A stretch of DNA of 64,000 nt, taken from contig NC_035168.2 in assembly GCF_001659605.2 (NCBI RefSeq), positions 6,504,058-6,568,057 on the forward strand, given 5' to 3'. Made by a program: the position numbers and the translations under genes. This document shows positions 45,346 to 54,471 of the stretch, one piece after another. Under the pieces are notes generated by a model, which saw only the letters and a list, made by a program, of their open reading frames with translations, had not been told where the DNA came from and searched no databases. The number at the start of each line of letters is the position of its first letter. Within the stretch, counting starts at the first letter, position 1. Source of the stretch: Manihot esculenta. Taxonomy: Eukaryota; Streptophyta; Magnoliopsida; Malpighiales; Euphorbiaceae.

Positions 45346-47319
45346 ATACGTATTATTAATTTTCTTAAAAAAAGTAATAAATATAATAAATTTCAATAAA
45401 AATGCCCATATTACCCCTAAAAAAATTAAGGGGGAAAGTAGATTGAAAATTAAATGAAAGAGATTTGAAATTTATTGTTGTACAGTGAGTTAAATTGTCT
45501 GCCTTCGTCTGAACACGTCCTATATAAACAAGTATTTAAGATTTTAACCTTAAGCTATAAGTGAATTTTAATTAGTTTTACCAAACTCTCTGAATGGAAA
45601 ATCATTTGTTTAATTGGATGCATAGATTTGTCAGAATGCTTTAATTGTAAAACCTATGATTATATGGTGGCATTAAGTAATTGTATATTAAAAGCTAAAT
45701 TATCTATAAAATTCAAACTTTTACCTGTTTACATGAAAAAAAATTTAAATAAATTTTTATAAAATTATACATATTTTATTTTTAAATATTTTCTAAATAA
45801 AAAAAATTAAATTCTTTAATTTTAAATAAAAAATTGATAAAATATAAATTAACTGAATGAAAATTTTGCAAAATTCATCATTTCAAACGAGGATGCATCT
45901 GTCAATTTTAACTAATTCTTTTAGTTTTATCAACTTAAACCTAATTTGAAAAGTTTATATTTATTTTGGCCCATGATCAAAACCAAAATGGGATGCTGAT
46001 ATGGCATAAAATTTTATTATTTATTATTTTATAATAAAATAGAGTTTTGATTTGCTTCCAGAAAAGGTGAAAGTCATAGATTTTTACTTTCAGAAAAGGG
46101 GAAAGATTCATAAACTTTCTTATGATAAAGAGTTGAATATGTTAGTTTAGTTTTGTATTTTATTAATTTATTATTCTGTCTAACTTATTTTAAATATATG
46201 TATTGTTGTTGTTGCTTTCAATCAACTTCCTCTTATAATTTTTATTTATTTTACTTTTTTACATATATTAAAAATTATAATTTTTTATTAATTTTTTAAT
46301 TATATTTATTTTAAATATATTAAATTTTATTAAATACTAAAAAATATTTTTGAGAAATTTTTAAAAATTAAATAGAATTATAATATAAAAAGAAAATTGA
46401 TAATAATTTAAAAAAAATAAATAAAAATAATGAGACTGAAGAAGTCGTTGCTCATAAAATATGCAAAAAATCAGTAGCATTCTAGTCCAATTCACCTTAT
46501 CAATAATTTGTTGATACGTTGCGTTTTATGTTAATGAAATGAGTATAATTGTTTAACGAAACACAGGACAGGAGTGAGACTTGGGAGGCTTCGATTCATG
46601 CTTCTTCTCTTCTGCAACTTCTCTTACTGCAAAATCCTTATAAAGCCGTTCATGCAAACACCTTCACCCTAAAATTTTGGATAAATAATAATATATGCTT
46701 TCAGAATATATTCCATTTTAATATGTGTATTTTCCTTTAAAATTTTAATGATGTTGTAATATATTTTTTGCAATTGAAATATTAAATAATAGATTTTTTA
46801 TTATCACTGTAATTAAATAATAAATTTCTTTATAATTTATTAAAAGTTAATGACAAAAAAGTCAATAATCTGTATTTTCTTTTTATTTATTAAAATATAA
46901 TATTTTACAGTTATTTTAATTATACTCTACCTTTATTTATATCGATATAAAAATTAACGAAATTATTACATTATAAAAATTAATGAAATTATTACGTTAT
47001 TCGCTATATCAATATATTATATTAGTAAATTTTAGAATAAAATTAATAATAATTTAAAAATTTAGAGTAAAATTATAATAAAACTAGAAGTATAAATTTT
47101 GTGGTAGTTATTATTTTATTACCGTAAGTGGAAATATCATAACTATCTATAAGAAGCCATTTAATATGATACGTATCGTCACTGTAAATTGTATTGTCAG
47201 CATCATTTATTGGCGTCACCTAAGACCCCAATGACCAACGGTTTACTCGTAAAAGGGGCTCACGTTTTCTTAATTGACAAAATTATTAAATGAAAAAAAC
47301 ATGACTCAGCCTTTTAATT
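45346..47319. repeat. AT-rich duplicated block, middle copy (first part)
   Basis: 45360-45480 matches 62375-62495 and 5150-5275. 45520-46030 matches 62513-63240 without a 250-bp piece. 46030-46200 matches 57610-57800, and 46200-47310 matches 5345-7415 with gaps. It forms the spacer between the inverted elements T1 and T2. T2 interrupts the block; the match to 7435-7772 resumes at 54472. Confidence 0.7.
46568..46675 (+). pseudogene. terminal-exon fragment, copy 2
   Basis: Same frame as 5800-5935 (SETWEASIHASSLLQLLLL, with Gln for Glu soon after). The preceding acceptor region carries a 5-bp tandem duplication (GACAG), and the match ends at ACCCTAAAAT, so the original stop is lost. Confidence 0.45.
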
Positions 47320-47909
47320 TGATAATCTGATATCCAGAAAATAGGGTTTTATAATGGGTTTGTGAACTCAGGAAAAACTTAGCCCTAGAGGAGGGTATCT
47401 CCTCCCTTTTATACTCTTTCATTTCCTCACGCGAGATGGCCATTCCGCTATAGGACCCCCTACCCCTTGTTGCAGGTTCGTACGTATAGATGACCTCAGG
47501 ACCATCCCTGTGTCAGGCAAGCATTTAATTCCCTTCGGCGCGTGAGTGGACAGGGCTGCGAAATGATTGGACCCGTAATCATTTCTTCCCGTGCCCGGGT
47601 TTGAGGGAAAAGGACCGGAACTCAGGAAGGTCTGGCTTTAAGGCTGAACTGGGCTGGGCCGGTCTGATCAAGTGACTTAAATAGAAGTCCAGTCTGGAGG
47701 ATGAACGGGTTGGGCCCGGCTTATTCGAGGGCTTAGGAGCCTCCTGGTTGTGGGCTGTTACTATCGGCCCGGCCTCATGGTGGGATGGAGAAGCCCAGCG
47801 GTCATCAAATGCCCCTTTACCTTCTCATCAGTTATTGCCCGACTGGTGAGGGGGTAAATACCGAGAATCATTATGACCGCGTCGTCTAAATATAGCTTGC
47901 ATCAGAACA
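47320..47909 (-). repeat. T2 3' LTR (590 bp)
   Basis: The minus strand starts TGTTCTGATGCAAGC and ends GATTATCA, with the purine-rich AAGGTGAAAGGG just before the start. Same length as the T1 LTR. Confidence 0.85.
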
Positions 47910-48507
47910 CCCTTTCACCTTATCGTCATATCGATTTCCAAATCTTCCTCGTCTTCTCCCAGTCTCTGCTTTTCTCGGTCATTCGTGCACGCTGCTATCT
48001 ACGTTCCCCTGTCTTTATTTCCACGGTACGTTTCTTCTTTTACCTGGGATAGCTCTAATCTCTCGGATATAGGCAACCTAGAGTTTAGTATCACCCCGCC
48101 CAACATCTGAAACTTCATTCCCAGAAAATACCGGACGTTCCCCTTTTTAACGTTAGTGCCCCTTGCCGGAAGGGGAGAATCGTTCTCCTCGCCCTTCATC
48201 CTTCTGGTTTAATAGACTCTCAGAATGATGTGAGCTTGATTTTGCCTTCCTTCGAGTCTGCTTGTCTGAGCTAGGGGTTCACGCCCATGGCGTGTCTGTT
48301 CATCGTCTTCTTCAGGGGGGTCAAGATGGACCAAAGATCTCATTATTTTGTCCCTCCTGGAGTCTCATTTTAATCTTGTTTTTGTGATTTATGCTGAGAA
48401 GTTATCTGACTTGCCCCGATTTTGGAATTTTTTTTTTTTTTGCAGCTTCTGAAATGAAAACGAATCAGATTAAGCCCTCTAAGAATTTCTTACTCTCCTG
48501 GTAAGAC

Positions 48508-49242
48508 ATGAATACCGCCTCGGGCGCCTCCTCAGTGGTGCGATCGAGGGGGGAGACCTCCCAACACATGGCCGAAGTAAGATCGTCCAAGTCGTCTTTC
48601 CAGCCTCCTTCCCGAGCTCCGAAGCCGGGCCCTCGAAATGTTAAATCTTCAAGGTCGCCAAGCTGCAGCTCGTCGGGCTCGGTCACTCAGGCTAAGGTGA
48701 AGGTCCTTGCACGCGAGACTAAGATCGCACCTGGGGGGAATGTTCAGGGGGCCCCAGTTAAGGGTGTTCAGGTTACAGAGGAGAGGGAGTCCAGTTCTGC
48801 ATATGGCGGGAGTGTAGCGGAGGAGGTCGGGGGCAAGCGTCCTGCCCTTACCGAAGTGCCTGCCCCGATTCCCATTCCAAAGGAGTCCCGGGATTCTGGG
48901 AGACCGGCTTCTGTCCTCCTTCCTCTTGAGAAGAAAAAGGATGCTCCTATGGTGTCTCTGATGCTTGCTCCTGACTCAGAGTCAGGGAATAACATGATTT
49001 CTGAAGTTTATTGTGGAATACAAGATGCGGCTCACACATGTAATATAAAGCAGGTCGTGGTAGATTCGCGTCAGGATTTCTTTGTTGGGAATGATGAAGA
49101 TGATCAGCTTGCTGTCGATTTTGATGTAGAGCGCTTGTGCTATGAGAAACAGAGATCTGCTGCGCTCAGTCAAGCTTCCGTCGATGCTTTCTTGTTCCAT
49201 TGCCCTTCAGAATGCTTTATCGGCTTTCTTGTGCTGCTTTAA
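48508..49242 (+). CDS. T2 antisense ORF, 244 residues, unknown function
   Basis: Homologue of the T1 antisense ORF, on the strand opposite to T2 gag. The start MNTASGASS follows a long T run and TTTGCAG (about 48430-48446), and a GTAAGA donor-like site lies just before the ATG, so spliced upstream exons starting inside the LTR are possible. It ends VLL-stop at 49240-49242. An overlapping frame, 49200-49397, may be the old C-terminus after a frameshift. Most differences from the T1 copy change the residue, which does not argue for strong constraint. Function unknown. Confidence 0.6.
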   Translation: MNTASGASSVVRSRGETSQHMAEVRSSKSSFQPPSRAPKPGPRNVKSSRSPSCSSSGSVTQAKVKVLARETKIAPGGNVQGAPVKGVQVTEERESSSAYGGSVAEEVGGKRPALTEVPAPIPIPKESRDSGRPASVLLPLEKKKDAPMVSLMLAPDSESGNNMISEVYCGIQDAAHTCNIKQVVVDSRQDFFVGNDEDDQLAVDFDVERLCYEKQRSAALSQASVDAFLFHCPSECFIGFLVLL

Positions 49243-50363
49243 GTAAGCAAAAGGGCGACAACGCTACTGAATTTGCCAAGTGTCATATCCCATCTGTTGT
49301 CATTGAAGGTTCTCTTTTATCCGGCTTGAATCTCCTTTTGAGGGTACTGGGAGGCCTGAGCCATAGAGTGCTGGGTCTCCCACAATCAGCAATGTAGATA
49401 GTATAAATGCAGATTATGTAGATGATAGCGCCCCTAGGCATGTAAGTCCTTTAGGGACGGTCTTCCTTCTATCCCGCGTAAGTGATGAGAATAAGCTGTA
49501 ATATACTTTTCCTTTAATGAAAATTTATTACTGTCTATTACTTCATATTCATACCTGAGTTATTTCCTGTCTTGTGTTTGCGCTTGAATTGTTTTTGCCT
49601 TTGTCTGTTTTTTAATACTCTACTGAGCTATCGCTTGCTTTTAAGCTAACTAGGGTTGAAGACTTAGCCCAAGGCTTGGCTCCTGGCTTGTAAATTTCTT
49701 CAATTTCACTGGGGTCTTCTCATCTGCAGGCTTTTTCTGAGCTGTGTTTTCCGTAGGGATAAGACTCCGAGCTGTTGCTCCTTTACGGGTTCTGACCCTA
49801 TTAGGTCCTCAGCCTGAGCTCGGTTTTTGACAGTTGACCAGTCGTCCTCAATTTTCATTTCATTACTTCATGCATACGATTTCTGGAGTACAACCTTTGT
49901 ATAATCAGAATAAAATGGATCATGTACCTTTTAAGGGGATGAGCAGGGCTGGCTTTCTTTTGCTTGGTTTTCTAAGCTCGTGTTTTCAGGTCGGCGCCTT
50001 TGGCCCTTTGTCGTCTTTCGTCTGATGATTCAGCTCTTGGGTATGCCTTGGCTGGGTCCTTTGTGGTTTAGATCTTCCTCTAGGTTAGCTGAGCTGGCTT
50101 AATGCCCTCAGTTAACTTTGGAGGTCGGCGTCTTAATAGTTTGTAATCCAAGTTCGGATTTAGGCTTTTTATTTCTGCCTTAGTATCTTTTTGAGGTCGG
50201 CACGACACTTTGCCTCTTTTGGTTGCGAGATCAGAGTCTCTTCCTCTTAGGTCCCGAGCTCCTTTGGGAGGTCAGGATGTGGTTTTTCCTTGGTGATTCT
50301 GGGCCCATTTCTGTGCTTTCATGAGTTGTTTTTGCATGTTGTCACCGCATGCTGTTGTCTTTG

Positions 50364-50690
50364 TTTGCTCCGGGAGATCTCGGGGATCTCATCGGCCGTT
50401 TTTTGCTCCGGGAGATCTTTGAGATCTTCGCCGGCCGTTTTTGCTCCGGGAGATCTTTGAGATCTTCGCCGGCCATTTTTTGCTCCGGGAGATCTTTGAG
50501 ATCTTCGCCGGCCGTTTTTGCTCCGGGAGATCTTTGAGATCTTCGCCGGCTATTTTTTGCTCCGGGAGATCTTTGAGATCTTCGCCGGCCGTTTTTGCTC
50601 CGGGAGATCTTTGAGATCTTCGCCTGCCGTTTTTGCTCCGGGAGAACTTTGAGATATTCGCCGGCCGTTTTTTTGCCAGGAGATCTTGGG
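50364..50690 (-). repeat. 38-bp tandem repeat in T2
   Basis: About eight units reading TTTTTGCTCCGGGAGATCTT then TGAGATCTTCGCCGGCCG on the + strand. Homologous to 22598-23001, with fewer units and a different order of variant units. Confidence 0.88.
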
Positions 50691-50948
50691 GATCCTAGTC
50701 TTGTATTTCCTTGAGGTCTCCTGTAAGATTTGGGCTCATTGACCTTACTGTCGCTTCGTCATCTCAGCCGATTTTGTGGTGGTGGGGCACTTTGGAAGTC
50801 CGGACACCTACCTTACTGAGATCTTCTGGGATCTGTTCTTTTTTCTTTTTCAGAGAGAGTTAATACTCATTGTAACAAAGATAATATTGTTTTGTCAAAC
50901 AGTAATGTTACTCCATTTATTCATGTTTTTAGAATACAAGAATTTTCA

Positions 50949-52652
50949 TTACAAATATTTTAAGGGGAGTACCTCTTTCTTTTCGTCCTTAACCTCTAGC
51001 ACTTCTGAGTCTAACTTCTCCTCTGCCGAGCTCGGTTTTGCCACTGTGGCCAAGTACACCGCTCTCGCTTCTTCCTGGCTTCCCCTTACTACTCCCACTC
51101 CTGCCTCTGTTGGGAATTTCATCGCCAGATATCTGATACTAGTTACGGCTTCGAAATCAAACAGTGTAGGTCTTCCCAATATCGCGTTGTAGCTCAGTGG
51201 GAGTTTTACCACTAAGAACACCGCATAATGAGTGCGAGTTCTTGGCGCTTCGCCTAAAGTGAGAGCCAGCTTTACCTTCCCCTCCACGGGTACTGGTACT
51301 CCTCCGATCCCCTTGACTGGTGCCTGATCCCGGACTAACTGCTCCTCGGGGATTCCCATCTGCTGGAAAACCCGATAGGGCAATAGGTTCACCTTGCTCC
51401 CGTCATCCACTAAGATCTTCTTAACTTGGTAGTTGTAAATGACGGCTTCAATGACGAGGGCATCATCATGGGGCATCTGAACACCCTGAGCATCCTCCGG
51501 AGAGAATGTGATGGCCACTGAAGAGTGCTTGACAACCTGCATGACCTCGGCATTGCTGCTCTCCCCCTCTCGACTTCTCTTCTTACCCCTTCGGCTCATC
51601 CGACCTCCTGTGCCCCCGACAATCATGTTGATGGTCCCACTAGACCCGTCATTCACTGGTCCGGTTCCCACTCTTCTTGGTGCTTGGACTGCTGGGTTAG
51701 GCTGGGGCCTCTGTCCCTCCGGCTTCTTCACGAAGTTTCTGAGGTGTCCCCTTTTTATCAGCCTCTCGATTTCGGCAATCAGCTGGTAGTAGTTGTTGGT
51801 GTCATGGTCGTGTGTACGATGATACTGACAATATTTGTCAGGATCTCGCTGGCTTGCTTTGGCTTTCATAGGTCTAGGCCATTGAAGGAATTCCTTGTCC
51901 TATGCTGCCATGAGCACCTCGGCTCTGAAGGCGTTGAGCGGGGTCAGACTCTCCGGAATCCACGGAGGGAGCAATTTCTGTTCTGGGACTCTTGGAGGGT
52001 GGGGTCTTTGGTCTCTTCGTTCCCAGGGTTGTCTGTAAGGCTCAGGCCTTCTGCCTTGTTTCTTCTCCTGCCTCTCCGACCTCTTTTCTTCGGGGGCTTT
52101 TCCTCGGTCTTCTGCCCCTTTGGCAAACCTGCTTGTCATTAAGGCATCATCCTGCCTTATGTATTTCTCCGCCCTCTTCATGAGCTCTGCCAGTGAGGTC
52201 GGGGATTTCCTGCTCAACGAGCCAAAGAATTCGGGCGAGGTTGTCCCTTTCTGCATGGCCTCTACCGCCCGGCTCTCATCCAGCTCGGAGATCTGTAGGG
52301 CCTCTATGTTGAAACGGGCTACGTACTCCCTCAGCGATTCATCCTTCCTCTGCTTGACCGTCTCCAAGTAACTGGTCTTTCTCTCTGCTGGCACCCCGGC
52401 TATGAACCGGCTGATGAAGCGAGTGGCCAGATCTCCAAAGCTTGTAATGCTTCCGATCTCAAGGCTGTTAAACCATGCCCGTGCTGGCCCCGAGAGCGTC
52501 GTTGGGAATACCTTGCACATCAAGGCATCTGACAAAGTCTGTAGCTCTATGAAGGTCTTGTAGTTCAGGACGTGCTCCCGGGGGTTCCCAGCTCCATCAT
52601 ATGCGGCCATAGGCGGCATCATAAATTTCTTTGGGACGGTCTCCTGCTGCAC
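50949..52652 (-). pseudogene. T2 gag (C-terminal part) and protease, fused to pol tail by deletion
   Basis: From 52652 the frame reads QQETVPKKFMMPPMAAYDG, the gag core with ARAWFNSL intact, and RKDESLREYVARFN. A TAG at 51900-51902 replaces Gln (AEVLMAA/DKEFLQW). From 51869 the frame runs through the CQYHRTHDHDTNNY knuckle-like motif, directly into protease (GVQMPHDDALVI, LVDDGSKVNLL, YNAILGRPTL). After DEKKE it joins the last pol codons (VLPLKYL). T1 shows that 3,274 bp are missing at this join. Confidence 0.88.
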
Positions 52653-53289
52653 TGTAACAGCCCGGACGTGAACCCCGGCACTGTTACCGTTCACACCCAG
52701 GGCTATCCCTCGCCTGGCCTCTTGCCACCTCGGGCTTTCCATTGGCGTATGAACAGCTCTTAACATCCCTTCACCCTCACGGGTTCCAGGCAGGATTTGT
52801 CCCCTTGGGTTCTCGTCAAACGCATCCTTCCCCAAGTGGATTTGGCCCAAATTTCCCTTTGGAAATTAGGTCGCCTCCCCCACTGCTCATACCCTTGACC
52901 TCCCACTTTAAGGGAATAGTCTGGTGAGAGTGATTACCAATTGTTCCATTGGAACAACTGGTACTCACTCTCACCAGACTATTCCCTTGGAACAACTGGT
53001 ACTCACTCTCACCAGACTATTCCCTTAAAGTGGGAGGTCAAGGGTTCGAGCAGTGGGGGAGGCGACCTAATTTCCAAAGGGAAATTTGGGCCAAATCCAC
53101 TTGGGGAAGGATGCGTTTGACGAGAACCCAAGGGGACAAATCTTGCCTGGAACCCGTGAGGGTGAAGGGATGTTAAGAGCTGCTCACGACGCCAGTGGAA
53201 AGCCCGAGGTGGCAAGAGGCCAGGCGAGGGATAGCCCTGGGCCGTGAACGGTAACAGTGCCGGTAAGAGGGCCGGGCTGTTACATGCAC
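52648..53289. mobile_element. 632-bp fold-back element with LTR-like ends and a 5-bp target duplication
   Basis: The element is 52653-53284. It starts TGTAACAGCCCGG and ends CCGGGCTGTTACA, and is flanked by TGCAC on both sides (52648-52652 and 53285-53289). Almost the whole element is one inverted repeat: two arms of about 290 bp that are near-identical when one is reversed, for example CAGGGCTATCCCTCGCCTGG at 52699 against its complement near 53238. At the apex, about 52950-53028, a unit TTGGAACAACTGGTACTCAC... is present twice in tandem. Each arm holds AAGTGGGAGGTCAAGGG followed by TTCGAGCAG (right) or TATGAGCAG (left), similar to a pol III B box. It splits T2 gag. It codes for nothing I recognise. 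Confidence 0.9.
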
Positions 53290-53934
53290 CCACTTTGAGA
53301 AGGGTGAAGAGGTAGGCAGAAGAGTTTGGCTGCGGTCCTTCGCCGCTAACTCGGCCAAAAGCTGCTCTCTCATCTTTTGCAGCTTTTGGTCTACACTCTC
53401 CGCTTCCTGCCTGGGTTTCTTCTCCTGGCGGTACTCCTCCTCCTATGTCTCGCTCCCCATCCTTCAAGTTGTTCCGGCGGAATAACTATCGACTTCATCA
53501 TTCTCGATCAACTCCCTCGCCCTCCTTCCGTGAACCCTTGCTTTTGGCTCTACTTCTCCGCTAGCTCTCCTGCTTCTCTCTCCTATTTCTCGGCTGGTTG
53601 TTTGAGGAGGGTTGAGGGTAGGTTGGCGAGGTTCATTGGTTCTGGGTTCTTCTACCACTGGGAACACATTCACCGGGGTGTTAAGGCCCCTTTATTGCAT
53701 CATCTGCCCCAACCAGTGGGCGGTATTTTGTAGTTGGAGGGCCATGGTTTGAAGGTCCTGGTTGGATAGAGCAACTCCAGGCACGTTCCCTGCCAAGCTT
53801 GGCGAGGGGTTGAAGGGGATTGGTGTTTGGTTGTTTGGTATTGTGGGACTGGAAAAAGAGAACTGTTGTCCCTCCTGAGCGGAGCTCAGGTCATTAGGGG
53901 TATTGACAAGATTGTTTTCGTTGTGGTTAGCCAT
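53285..53934 (-). pseudogene. T2 gag N-terminal part, broken
   Basis: Starts at MANHNENNLVNTPN (53934) and runs to a TAG at about 53692. The protein continues in other frames (53673-53464 with REIGERSRRASGEVEP, and 53373 down with KMREQLLAELAAK), so at least two frameshifts are present before the fold-back insertion. T1 has no counterpart because its 5' part is lost. N-terminal Gag by position and continuity. Confidence 0.7.
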
Positions 53935-53997
53935 CGTGGATCTCAGTGGGTATTATAAGAGTGGAACTCCGGCGATGAAAAGATCTCTTTCGTTTTT

Positions 53998-54012
53998 CCA
54001 CAGACGGGGCCA
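53998..54012 (-). promoter_or_regulatory. T2 primer-binding site
   Basis: The minus strand reads TGGCCCCGTCTGTGG two bases inside the LTR end (GATTATCA). It resembles the TGGCGCCGTC-type primer sites common in Tat-lineage elements, with one base changed. It differs from the tRNA-Met site used by the chromoviruses here. Confidence 0.7.
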
Positions 54013-54014
54013 AT

Positions 54015-54471
54015 TGATAATCTGAGATTCAGAAAATAGGATTTACAATAGGTTTGTGAACTCAGGAAAAACTTAGCCCTAGAGGAGGGTATCTCCTCCA
54101 TTTTATACTCTTTTCTTTCCTCACGCGAGATGGCCATTCCGCTACAGGACCCCCTACTCCTTGTTGCAGGTTCGTACGTATAGATGACCTCAGGACCATC
54201 CCTGTGTCAGGCAAGCATTTAATTCCCTTCGGCTCGTGAGTGGACAGGGCTGCGAAATGCCCGGGTTTGAGGTAAAAGGATCGGAACCCAGGAAGGTCTG
54301 GCTTTAAGGCTGAACTGGGCTGGGCCGGTCTGATCAAGTGACTTAAATAGAAGTCCAGTCTGGAGGATGAATGGGTTAGGCCCGACTTATTTGAGGGTTT
54401 AGGAGCCTCCTGGTTGTGGGCTGCTACTATCGGTCTGGCCTCATGGTGGGATGGAGAAGTCTAGCGGTCAT
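54015..54471 (-). repeat. T2 5' LTR, truncated (457 bp)
   Basis: Matches 47320-47787 but lacks the outermost ~120 bp and about 30 bp near 54258. The outer break joins AAGAACTTATTAG, the AT-rich block sequence otherwise seen at 7435. Confidence 0.85.

Larger units (their letters stand above)
47320..54471 (-). mobile_element. Element T2: internally deleted Tat-lineage element, inverted relative to T1
   Basis: Minus-strand order: truncated 5' LTR (54471-54015), primer site 54012-53998, gag start 53934, fold-back insertion 53284-52653, gag and protease to about 50978, then a direct jump to the pol 3' end, the 38-bp array (50690-50364), the antisense ORF (48508-49242 on +) and the 3' LTR (47909-47320). 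RT, both RNase H domains and integrase are absent. 47320-50229 is the inverted copy of 45345-42441. It sits in an AT-rich block whose empty counterpart is at about 7430. Confidence 0.88.

Noticed and set aside
52653..52850. N-terminal part of an apparent longer T2 gag frame starting at 52850
   Set aside because: These residues come from the fold-back element; gag proper begins at 53934 and resumes at 52652.
53030..53075. tRNA gene suggested by GGTTCGAGC in the fold-back
   Set aside because: No cloverleaf stems or A box could be found; only the B-box-like word is present.
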